Positions 1 through 8,400 of a stretch of DNA of 15,000 bases are shown here, piece after piece. The number at the start of each line of letters is the position of its first letter. Position 1 is the first letter of the stretch. Both the position numbers and the translations under genes were made by a program. The notes below the pieces were generated by a model. That model was not told the origin of the DNA, made no database searches, and worked only from the letters and a program-made list of their open reading frames with translations. Source of the DNA: Chrysomallon squamiferum (Eukaryota > Mollusca > Gastropoda > Neomphalida > Peltospiridae); contig CM022673.1 of the NCBI GenBank assembly GCA_012295275.1, forward strand, positions 5,995,311-6,010,310, in the 5' to 3' direction.

Positions 1-11
1 AAATGACTCAC

Positions 12-176
12 CTAAAATAGCTACAACAATGTCATCTCGAAGGATTTCTATAGAACCTCGAGATATAAAATAGAGGGCGGTGAGGACATCCCCACGGTGA
101 ACCAGGGTGTCCCCAGGGGGGACGTGTGTTGTTTTAAACTTCATCGACAGAGCTCGAAGACACCCTGGACTGGCTC
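12..176 (-). CDS. ERG-type K+ channel, exon encoding start of cyclic-nucleotide-binding homology domain; gene continues off the window
   Basis: This 165-nt exon starts with GA, completing the glycine begun in the 88-nt exon. It encodes [20 protein letters not shown], then [35 protein letters not shown] and the first base of a further glycine codon. This is the junction of the C-linker with the first beta-strands of the cyclic-nucleotide-binding homology domain, which in ERG channels does not bind cAMP but docks on the N-terminal region to slow deactivation. The acceptor is tattttgttttcag|GAGCCAG and the donor is TTTTAG|GTGAGT at 11-10 (phase 1). The rest of this domain and the cytoplasmic tail lie beyond base 1. 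Splice-consistent reading across all five exons gives 1,288 coding nt with no stop or frameshift, so nothing suggests a pseudogene. Confidence 0.95.
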
Positions 177-742
177 CTGAAAACAAAATAAATAAAAATA
201 TATAAATATATATATATTAACTGGTTTTCAGTCCTGTAAATAAATATTACACATTGTTTATTTTATTTTATTTTTTCATTTTTTTTTTTTTTTTTTTTTA
301 TTTTTTTACTTTTTTCAAATAGGGTTTAATTTTTCTTTTAAATAAAAATTTAAAAAACCCAGATATGAATATGTATGTGGAAAATATATTTATTTTGTTT
401 TAAACATACACACACACACTCATATACATTATATAAACACAGTTTTAAATCAAATCATTATCCAAAATAATTATTAAAATTCAGTAATAAATAAGAATTA
501 AAAAAAAGTCATTATAAAAAAAAATTAATTAAAAAAAGATAACCTTCTTTAAAATCAACAATAAAATTATTTAAAGAAAGATAACTCTGCTTGGTATAAT
601 TTCAAAATGGACCAGTAATAAAATTCATTATCACCCTTTAATTTTAGGCCTTAACTTTATTTTAATGAAATTGATTAATACACCATAATTTTAATATTTT
701 TTAAAATTATATTGTCAGAAGATTTAAAAAACAAAAAATTAC
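177..742 (-). other. Intron between the 88-nt and 165-nt ERG exons
   Basis: This 566-nt GT-AG intron interrupts what is a single exon in human KCNH2. On the minus strand it runs from gtaatt to ttgttttcag. It contains a T-rich plus-strand tract (about 261-316), a short CA run near 409-419 and otherwise low-complexity AT sequence. No exon-like reading frame is seen in it. Confidence 0.9.
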
Positions 743-830
743 CTTTAAAAGCAGGACAGTTACTGAGTAGATTTCTGTTTAAATGTAAACAAATATCAGC
801 TTGTAAACATTCTGGAAAACTTTTTAAAAC
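743..830 (-). CDS. ERG-type K+ channel, short 88-nt exon of the C-linker
   Basis: This exon is too short for a simple open-frame search, but it is required by phase and by homology. It reads [20 protein letters not shown], then LLSNCPAFK, plus the first base of a glycine codon: the distal C-linker of ERG channels. The acceptor is atttccttag|GTTTTA (phase 0, joining MNM|V). The donor is TTTAAAG|GTAATT (phase 1), joining G|GA of the next exon. It is extremely AT-rich: only 3 of 29 third positions are G or C, and the AT-rich intron sequence on both sides makes it easy to miss. In human KCNH2 this stretch and the next exon form one exon of 253 nt (from memory), which equals 88 + 165, so an additional intron interrupts it here. 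Confidence 0.93.
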
Positions 831-1550
831 CTAAGGAAATAAATAAAAAATTATTATTATTATTATTATTATTGCTAATACATGTAAGAGACTGACAGAA
901 TCAGAACAATGCAAGAGAGAAAGAGGATTGAGAAAGAGAAAGAGAGATAGATAGAAACAGACAGAGCATGTGCGAGTAAAAACTATTAAGAGTATATTTG
1001 ATCAAGAAAAATCATTTTGTAATCCAAGGGACAGAACTCTAGAAATCCTAGACTGATAACTTGCATGAAACTGATAAAAACTGTTTTATTAGGATCTATC
1101 AGAAACTGTAAATACACTTACAACAAATATACATTTATAGTTAATTAATATCTAATACACGTCTCTACTGCTGCAATATAATACATTTAAAAATATTTTC
1201 TATTCAAAAAGATTTTCTTTTAAAATAAAAAATAATGTTTCACTATTTTTTGTTTGTTTGTTTCTACTTTTAAAAAAGAAAGAAAACAAAAAACCCAAAG
1301 AGGAGCATAATATTATGATTAACATTTACATTTATTATATGACAAGAAGATCCTTAATTATTATATTTTTTTTGATAAACCACTTAACAGTTTTTAATCT
1401 TTATTATTAAATATCTTTAAGGTCCAAACCAATATTGGCTACAGTGGGTTTTTAAAAAAAAAATTTTTTTTACTTAGCAGTAAGTGATCTTTTTCATGCA
1501 CCTTCCCATGGACAGCAATGATAAAAATATGTAATATATATTAATATTAC
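831..1550 (-). other. Intron between the S6/C-linker exon and the 88-nt exon
   Basis: This 720-nt GT-AG intron starts GTAATA and ends tttccttag. It holds a (TTA) run of about eight copies (851-873) and a purine-rich stretch on the plus strand (about 910-965, GAGA and GATA motifs). The rest is AT-rich sequence in which I see no gene. Confidence 0.9.
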
Positions 1551-1750
1551 CATGTTCATATCAATCCCATTCGTATATGACCACGCATGTTGAAAATACT
1601 CTTCCAGCCTCTGTCGAAGAGGATTTGGAATCTGATGAAATCGAATAAATTCCTTAATTTTCAACATCTGTGTGTGATACCTAGATGTTCCTGAATATAA
1701 CCTTTGAATTATTGCTGAAACATTACCAAAGATACTGGCATACATTAGAG
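1551..1750 (-). CDS. ERG-type K+ channel, exon encoding end of S6 and C-linker
   Basis: This 200-nt exon completes the split serine codon at the S6 glycine-serine (G|S) and encodes [21 protein letters not shown], followed by a C-linker ending YTNGIDMNM. The S6 aromatic pair corresponding to hERG Y652 and F656 (MYASIF) is present. In hERG these residues line the inner cavity and confer drug sensitivity. The C-linker part ([20 protein letters not shown]) is nearly invariant across ERG channels. The acceptor is ctttttcag|CTCTAATG with a long pyrimidine tract. The donor is AACATG|GTAATA, leaving phase 0. The length equals the human KCNH2 exon 8 as I remember it (200 nt), which suggests both boundaries are ancestral. 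Codon choice is more AT-rich than in the two preceding exons. Confidence 0.96.
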
Positions 1751-2279
<529 letters not shown>

Positions 2280-2682
2280 ATCCTATTAACATCACAAGTA
2301 TTGAAAAAATCTTCTCGGAATTTGTATTGGGTGAAATATTGCCGAAGCCTACACTAGTCAGACTGCTAAATGTGAAATACAACGCCGTCACGTAGCGCGA
2401 CTTTATGGAGGGGCCGCTGTTGGTCATGTTCTCGTAATAATACTGCCTCGTTTGGCGAGCCAATTCGTCCAGCCATCCGATCTTCGGCTCCTCGAGGTAC
2501 GGTCTCTCCACGTTTCCGATTGCATACCATATACACGCAAGCCAGTGAGCAATTAAAGCAAACGTTGCCATTAGCAACAGTAACACAGCAGCACCATATT
2601 CAGAGTATCTGTCCAGCTTCCTTGCTACTCTGACCAATCGCAGCAGACGTGCCGTTTTGAGGAGACCAATCAGAGTTGTTGT
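2280..2682 (-). CDS. ERG-type K+ channel, exon encoding S4, S5, pore and most of S6
   Basis: This exon supplies 134 codons plus one base. It begins [20 protein letters not shown], the S4 voltage sensor with its regularly spaced K/R residues. S5 follows (about residues 34-59, ending [12 protein letters not shown]), then an extracellular turret, the pore helix ([11 protein letters not shown]) and the selectivity filter SVGFGN, which is the ERG form of the K+ filter. It ends within S6 (SILVMLIG). The serines flanking the filter ([14 protein letters not shown]), linked in hERG to fast C-type inactivation, are retained. The turret carries an N-M-T glycosylation sequon and, by my alignment, about five more residues than human KCNH2. 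The acceptor is gccgtttcag|ACAACA (phase 0) and the donor is ATAGGAT|GTGAGT (phase 1). Reading on into the intron meets TAG after IGCEF, so intron retention would truncate the channel inside S6. Confidence 0.97.
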
Positions 2683-3640
2683 CTGAAACGGCAATGGTTG
2701 GAGGAAGTGTTAGAAAAAAAGGAATGGTGGTTGATTTTATTATTATTATTTTTATTATTATTATTATTTAGTTATTTATTTTATTTTTATTTTTTAAATT
2801 ATTTTTATTATTTACATAATAAGAAAAGTGAAACTCCTACCATGTTGGTGCTTTAGTATCAATGGTGGAATTTACAACAAAAAAAAATAATAATAATCAT
2901 AATAATAAAAATAGTAATATTATTATTATTAAAACAAACCCCTATCTATTACATGACTTTCTCGTGTGCCTGCATGAATGGAGGAATATACAAGATAAAA
3001 GAAAAACATTACCATGGAGAAATTATCAAGCACCTGACAAATATTGACTGAGGTATGAACAGAAGCCAACCGACCCAACTAAACGATAACAAACAACTAA
3101 GTGATAAAACAGGAGGCAGGTATAAAAAAGCTTTATGTTTAAGAAAACACAAATATTTTCCTCACGATAAACCAAAATAATGAGAAAGAAAAAAATATGG
3201 AAGATAAAAATAAGATGTAAATTGATATGTTAAATTCAAAAGTGTAGAAAGTTTTTTGAATAACAGAACATTGTTAAGAAAATTTATGGAACTTTTTTTC
3301 CCCCTTGATTTAAACATTAATTTTCTTTATTTTCTTTCTTTTTCTTCTTCGTTTTTTTTCTTCCTTTTTAGAGCCATAAAGTTATATTAAATACATTGAA
3401 TAACTATTTTTGCAAGATATTTTTTGTTCCTTTATTTATTTAACAAAAACAAAAAAACAAAAAAATAAAAACAAATTAAATAAAAATAAATTTTTTTACT
3501 CCCCTTAAATTTAAGTATTAATTATTATCATTATAACTATAGTGATTTTAAACAGTTGCATTCTATCATATATTAAAGTGTATATAACCCAAGTAAAACA
3601 AACACACTTTAAACTGAATTTCCTATTTGATCCTCTGTTA

Positions 3641-4158
3641 TTGTAGTAGTGGTATTTGTGTTGGTGGTAGTTGTGGTAATAATAGTGGTGCTGTTGTAGT
3701 AGTGGTATTAATGATGGTGGTGCTGTTGTAGTATTGGTATTTGTGTTGGTGGTAGTTATGGTGATGATGGTTTTGCTGTTGTAGATGTGGTATTTGTGTT
3801 GGATGGTGGTTATGGTGGTATTTGTGTTGGTGGGTTTTGCTGTTGTAGATGTGGTATTTGTGTTGGTGGTATTTGTGTTATGGTAGTTATGGTGATGACG
3901 GTTTTGCTGTTGTAGATGTGGTATTTGTGTTGGTGGAAGTTGTGGTGATGATGGTGCTGTTGTAGTGGTAGTATTTGTGTTGGTGGAAGTTGTGGTGATG
4001 ATGATGGTGTTGTAGTAGTTGTTTTTGTGTTGGTGGTAGTTGTAGTGATGATTGTGGGGCTGTTGTGGTAGTGGTATTTGTGTTGGTGGAAGTTGTGGTG
4101 ATGATGATGGTGCTGTTGTGGTAGTTGTGGTGATGGTGTAGTAGCTGCAGCAGTTGTC
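3641..4158. repeat. GT-rich minisatellite, modal unit 53 bp
   Basis: About ten units each begin TTGTAG or TTGTGG, and most then carry TATTTGTGTTGGTGG, AGTTGTGGTGATGATGG and CTG. Unit starts are near 3641, 3694, 3726, 3779, 3843, 3910, 3960, 4010, 4063 and 4116. Lengths are 53, 32, 53, 64, 67, 50, 50, 53 and 53 bp, with a partial last unit. Two units are lengthened by internal duplication of the TATTTGTGTT core. The plus strand is almost purely G, T and A, so the ERG pre-mRNA would be C/A-rich here. Histidine/threonine-rich open frames on the minus strand come from this array. Confidence 0.95.
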
Positions 4159-4274
4159 ATGCTAGTAGCTATTCTGACACTGTACTGTTGAAATGTTACT
4201 GCTGCAACAATGGTAATTTAAGGTGGTGATTGCAGTAATGAAATGTATGGTTGTAGTAACAAGATGTCGCTGTG

Positions 4275-4298
4275 GCAGCAGCAGCAGCAGCAGCAGCA
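4275..4298. repeat. (GCA)8 microsatellite beside an exon donor
   Basis: There are eight perfect GCA copies, read as TGC on the transcript strand, starting about 20 nt inside the intron from the donor at 4318. Read-through of the donor would add a short alanine run before a stop further on. Confidence 0.95.
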
Positions 4299-4318
4299 AC
4301 TGAAACCGCAACACATAC

Positions 4319-4750
4319 CTCATCTGTCTCCGCCCCGAACAACAACAGGTCAAACGGAATGGCCGCGACGACGTCGATGAGGAACCAGCCCTTGAAGTAG
4401 TGGACAGCAATCTTCCCCGGGTGGCTGACCACCTCGTCATTCTTGTTCACGTACGTCGTGCGGAAGTTGATGAGGATGTCGATGATGAACATGATGTCGA
4501 CGATGAGGTCGATGATGGTCAGCGGCTTCGAGTACCTCTCCTCCACCGTCTGCTTCACCTGGTTCTTCTTCTCCTCGCTCAGCAAGAACGCTGCCACGTA
4601 CGGCGTGACGATGGCGGTGTAGATGACGAGGAGGAGGATGATCCAGTCCCACACGGCCTTGAAGGCAGAGTAGTGGAGTATGGTGCATCGATGTATCCGT
4701 GGCGACTGAAGTTTGTACTCGGGCAGAACGTCAGCCCCCAGTGAAAGAAC
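4319..4750 (-). CDS. ERG-type K+ channel, exon encoding pre-S1 to S3 (partial gene)
   Basis: This exon encodes 144 residues of a voltage-gated potassium channel of the KCNH/ERG family, a plasma-membrane tetramer that carries repolarising K+ current. It opens with [20 protein letters not shown], the highly conserved ERG stretch before S1. S1 follows at about residues 29-53 ([16 protein letters not shown]), then S2 at about 75-97 ([16 protein letters not shown]) and S3 at about 117-138 ([18 protein letters not shown]). The acidic residues in S1 (VWDW), S2 and S3 that pair with S4 charges in this family are present. The acceptor is tttttcccag|GTTCTT, the donor is GATGAG|GTATGT, and both ends are phase 0. 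Third codon positions are strikingly GC-rich (about 123 of 144), unlike later exons. From memory the matching human KCNH2 exon 6 is 429 nt, one codon shorter. An antisense open frame over this exon is a composition artefact. Confidence 0.96.
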
Positions 4751-4826
4751 CTGGGAAAAATACGAAGAGGTGGGTTGTAAAATTACATGTGTTTTTAATA
4801 TGTGTGTGTGCATTGTTTATATATAA

Positions 4827-4850
4827 GTATTTGTGTTAGTGGTAGTTGTA
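4827..4850. repeat. Orphan fragment of the 53-bp minisatellite unit
   Basis: GTATTTGTGTTAGTGGTAGT followed by TGTA matches the core of units in the 3641-4158 array with a single difference (TTAGTGG for TTGGTGG). It lies in the same orientation but on the other side of the S1-S3 exon, next to TA/CA repeats. Confidence 0.7.
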
Positions 4851-4904
4851 TATATATATACACACATATACATGTATGCATATACACATGATCATAATAT
4901 ATTC

Positions 4905-4939
<35 letters not shown>

Positions 4940-5053
4940 CATACACACACATATATAATTAGATGTACATAATTATATAAACATACAAACCCATAGACAT
5001 ATATATATATATATATATACTAGACACACACACACACACACAACACACACACA
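4851..5053. repeat. TA and CA microsatellite cluster
   Basis: This is a mixed dinucleotide tract: (TA) runs at about 4850-4860, 4909-4935 and 5000-5019, CA runs at about 5024-5053, and TACA/CATA variants in between. Confidence 0.93.
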
Positions 5054-5261
5054 TATAAAAGAAAATCAAAAATGCATTTCACAATACATTTCATAAGAAG
5101 AAAATATATACTGAATATTCCCAACATACAAAGAATTTGCTCATTACGAAAATACTTTTTTTTTTTATAGATGAAACAAAAAATTCTAAAGTTAATTAAC
5201 ATACTTTTCAGCTCATAGATGCCTTTGTTGTAAACTCATTTCGTTTTATGAATACCAGTGT

Positions 5262-5407
5262 CACAATGGTTGAGCAATCATCTCAAGACTGACAGGTTGT
5301 GTGTTCACCTCCCACCACAGGCTTCAACCAAGAATTAATGTGTTCAGTACAAGATAACAACAATGTGTTTTCTGTGTAACTAATTCTCCTTCACATTAAC
5401 ATTGTTA

Positions 5408-5443
<36 letters not shown>
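5262..5443 (+). mobile_element. Degenerate tRNA-derived SINE with poly(A) tail
   Basis: TGTCACAATGGT (from 5260) agrees with the RNA polymerase III A-box pattern at about 10 of 12 positions. TGTTCACCTCC about 40 bp downstream resembles a B box (about 8 of 11). The segment between (GAGCAATCATCTCAAGACTG) has the layout of a tRNA head. A body of about 90 bp of unknown origin follows, then an uninterrupted run of 35 A (5409-5443). This is the organisation of a tRNA-headed SINE. Target-site duplications were not clear, and the family is not identified. Confidence 0.5.
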
Positions 5444-5444
<1 letters not shown>

Positions 5445-6010
5445 AGGATCATTGATATATGCCTATGAAAGGCATGCTTGATTCTTTCAGTAGAAAGATA
5501 TAGATTTCAAATAATTGACCAACTAAGTATTTGAGGATCTGTCCAGTTGGCATGGCCTTCATCTGATACATTCATCAGTTTGTTTTTATACTAATGTAAA
5601 CACAAGACAGGTTGGTTGCCTTGGTAGCTAAATCGATTTTGTCTTCTTTTTTTTTTTTTTTGTTTTTTTTTTTTTTGTTATTTGATACAGTAACATATTT
5701 TAATTGTGATATGATCAATATTTATAATAATTACATAATCAATATTTATAATAATGACACAATCAATATTTATCATAATGACACAATGAAATTTGTGCAT
5801 TATTTTTAATACTGACATAAAGCATAATGTAAAGAATCAGTGGATGACATATTAAATATAATATGTCCTTGGAAACATCTTTAATGGTAATTTTTCTGAA
5901 AAAGGAAATAATCGAAACATGCTGCTGTCTGATAAGGTTTTTTAGTTTTTGTCATTAATGCCCATGAATCGATTTTTTGAAAAAATAAATTATAAAATTT
6001 AGATATTACA
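5444..6010. other. No gene seen; AT-rich intergenic or 5' intronic sequence
   Basis: It contains two T-runs (about 5647-5676) and a three-copy 24-bp tandem repeat at 5714-5786 (unit ATCAATATTTATAATAATGA plus CACA, starts 5714, 5738, 5762). No exon-like frame was found on either strand. Confidence 0.7.
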
Positions 6011-6099
6011 TGTATGTATGTATGTATGTATGTATGTATGTATGTATGTATGTATGTATGTATGTATGCAAGAATGTATGTATGTATGTATGTCTGTAT
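6011..6099. repeat. (TGTA)n tetranucleotide repeat
   Basis: There are about 20 TGTA units with one interruption (GCAAGAA near 6068-6074) and a decayed end (TGTCTGTATT). Open frames of alternating M-Y-V-C on the plus strand come from it. Confidence 0.96.
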
Positions 6100-6130
6100 T
6101 AAGGTTTGTGCACAGTACTATTATAAATAC

Positions 6131-6386
6131 ATATATATATATATGAGAGGTATTAAAAACATAATTAAGATAAAGGCCATTAACTCAGAATTGAAAATGT
6201 TTGCAATCTGTACAAAATATACTGGCTGAAAAATAATACACTGCGTGACTAAGTAATATCAGGTCTTTGAAAATATTATATTCTAATAACAAAAAAAAAA
6301 CATGTGACAAGCCTCAAAATATGTAAGATTAAAATGTAAATAGTTGTATATGCTAGATATATCTATATATATATATATATATATAT
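6131..6386. repeat. Two (AT)n runs and spacer
   Basis: AT runs lie at about 6131-6144 and 6364-6386. The 220 bp between them is ordinary AT-rich sequence with one 10-A run near 6291-6300. No gene is seen here or on to 6590. Confidence 0.85.
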
Positions 6387-6594
6387 GCATGCTTACTAAT
6401 TATAAGAAGAAGAAATCATGCTATTACTCTCCACCCACAAAAATTACAAATGTCTGATATTTTGTTTCTGATATTTAAAGGTAGTTCTTGTCATAAAAGT
6501 ACCTGAGCAAACATAAGTTACTACTTAGCTGAAGACTGCGAGCAAATAACAAAGATAATACACATGTAATTAAAGTATAATATAACAGAAGGTA

Positions 6595-6970
6595 AAAGCG
6601 GTAATTAAAAACAACACTAAGTAAAGGTAATACTAATTAAAGGTAATATTCATGATTAAAGGTAAAACTAATTAAAGACAGTAATGTTAATTAAAGGTAA
6701 TATTTATAACCAATGGAACATTAATTGAATGTAATGTTCACAATTAAAGGTTAATACTAATTAAAGTCAATATTCATAATTAAAGATAACATTGCTTAAA
6801 GGTAATTTTCATAATTAAAGGTAACATTCAAAATTAAGGTAACACTAATTAAAGATAACATACATAATTAAAAGGTAACATTCAAAATTAAGGTAAAACT
6901 AATTAAAGATAACATATATCATTAAGGTAGTACTAATTAAAAGGTAATATTCTTAATTAAAGGTAGCACT
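6595..6970. repeat. AATTAAAGGTAA-type degenerate tandem array
   Basis: The motif AATTAAAGGTAA followed by CATTCAT or TACT recurs about every 15-20 bp over some 375 bp. A 54-bp higher-order copy is clear: GTAACATTCAAAATTAAGGT starts at 6821 and again at 6875, each followed by AAMACTAATTAAAGATAACA. The array stops about 10 bp short of the donor of the candidate first exon. Confidence 0.9.
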
Positions 6971-6981
6971 GTGAACAATAC

Positions 6982-7299
6982 CTTTTTATTTTTGACATCC
7001 TCGTCAACCTGTGAATCATTGTCACCAGTCACTTTGTTACCTGAACTCACAGAACATTTGTCTGCCTGAACACAGTCACCAGCACAGTCTGTGTGATCAG
7101 GTTTCTGATCAGGTGTATCTGTTAGCACATCATGCAAGAAATGTATCTGCAGATGCTTTAAGCTGTTGCTACTGTTCTGGACAGTAAAGATCTCAGACTC
7201 TTGACCCATGGTCTGGACGTCTGGTTTGGTCATTGTGACTGACCAGTCCAAATTTTTAGCTTTCTGACATTTTTCACTTTCTCTGAGGTTTGTTGACAT
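6982..7299 (-). CDS. Candidate alternative first coding exon of the ERG channel gene (ERG1b-like position)
   Basis: This is a 106-codon open frame from ATG (7299-7297), with an in-frame TGA at 7305-7303, to AAAAAG|GTATTG (donor at 6981-6980, phase 0). A second possible donor is TTCACAG|GTTGAC (exon end 7009), also phase 0. Either would join in frame to the VLSLGADV exon at 4750. That junction is where human KCNH2 exon 1b joins exon 6 to make a channel lacking the PAS domain. The encoded segment is hydrophilic, rich in S, T, D, K and Q, with an acidic end (DNDSQVDEDVKNKK) and no membrane segment, and I recognise no domain. It lacks the TEKV-like motif of the canonical preceding exon. The only acceptor-like site near its start (aacctcag at 7290-7283) has no pyrimidine tract, so a first exon is likelier than an internal one. 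Both donors are weak and no promoter is identified; it may be a chance open frame. Confidence 0.42.
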
Positions 7300-7439
7300 A
7301 TTTCAGAACATCACATTTTTAGATAAAATACCTGTCAGTGTATATATACATAAAGTGTATATTTAACACAAACGTATCACATTTTTGATTAGACTAAATA
7401 TTTATCAGGGTCTGTGTAATTGTACACACATCTGCTTTT

Positions 7440-8400
7440 TTTTCTTCTTTTTTTATAATTAATCCTTTTTTCCCATCTCCATAGGAAACATTTCTTTCTG
7501 AAATTAAATTCTTTTCAAGAAACTGAAACAATTAAAAAGTGGAAAATACTAAGCTCCTATGAACAGTGTACATACACTGACTTTTTTTTTTTTTTTCACA
7601 ATATTTTAACCACTTCAAAACTTTTTTTATTATTTTTCGTTTTCCCAAAGGATGGTAGTTTGAGAAAATCAGTAACTAAGAAGATGAAATTACTAATCTC
7701 CAGTGACCACTTTGCTCAGATATTTTTTTTCTATAACCTTTCATCCACCTGTGGAAACACATATATCATATTTTGCCTTTTTCCCAGCAGATGGTGATTC
7801 CAGAAAACAAGTTCTTAAAATAAGTAAGTGAAAATCTGCATTAACCAATTTACATCAATCTTATTATTTTTAAGATTTTTGTTTTTCCATCCAAATATGA
7901 TTATTAATTTTTCACTTTGCTTATTTCCCACAGCAGATAAAGCTGAAAAGCTGAAATGATCAGTTTGTGTAAACTTCTTTTCATACAATCCTACATTGTC
8001 CAATAAACTATTTTTGCCTTTTCCCAGATGAAGGTTCAGAAAAAGCAAATTCTGTTGTTGTTTTTTTACCCGTAATAAACTAAAGAACCAAAAGATAAAA
8101 TTATCAATTCATATAAACATCTCTTTTTTTTTTTCATAACTCTTCATCCATTTTGACTTTTCTTGGCACATGATGAATCAGTCAGAAAAACTAAGTTCCT
8201 TTTTAATAATAACATTATTAAAACAAAATATAAATAACCAATTTAAAGACTTCTTCTTTATAATCCTAAACCAAATATGTTACTTTTGTCTTTTCCCAGA
8301 ATATGGTGATTCTGCAAAATAAGTCCTCAATAACAGACTAACAGAACATCTGAAATCACTAAGCTCTAATGACCAGCAAGTTACCATGATGAAGATCTGC
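7440..8400. repeat. Decayed tandem array, unit about 140 bp
   Basis: A block with the order T-run, CATAACTCTTCATCCA, GCCTTTTCCCAG, ATGGTGATTC, GAAAACAAGTTC, TGAAATTACTAA and ATGACCA recurs with heavy divergence. The TTTCCCA landmark falls near 7471, 7643, 7783, 7926, 8023, 8161 (as TTCTTGGCA) and 8293, giving intervals of 172, 140, 143, 97, 138 and 132 bp. Frames across the units are not conserved, so it is not a coding tandem duplication. Confidence 0.75.

Larger units (their letters stand above)
2683..4318 (-). other. Intron between the S1-S3 and S4-S6 exons
   Basis: This 1,636-nt phase-0 GT-AG intron runs from GTATGT to gtttcag. In transcript order it holds a (TGC) run beside the donor, the 53-bp minisatellite (3641-4158), low-complexity T- and A-rich sequence (about 3180-3530) and an ATT/AAT-rich stretch (about 2738-2930). 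No exon was found in 2700-3640. Confidence 0.9.

Noticed and set aside
3810-4160. Histidine/threonine/proline-rich minus-strand frame of 116 codons
   Set aside because: It is the 53-bp minisatellite read in one frame, located inside an intron whose boundaries are fixed by homology.
4400-4744. Plus-strand frame of 114 codons antisense to the S1-S3 exon, and an overlapping minus-strand H/R-rich frame
   Set aside because: Both are shadows of a GC3-rich conserved exon; its true frame matches ERG channels throughout.
6014-6229. M-Y-V-C repeat frame
   Set aside because: Translation of the (TGTA) block.
7815-8048. 77-codon minus-strand frame upstream of the candidate exon
   Set aside because: It spans two units of the decayed 140-bp array and is not open in the other units; no ERG or PAS similarity.
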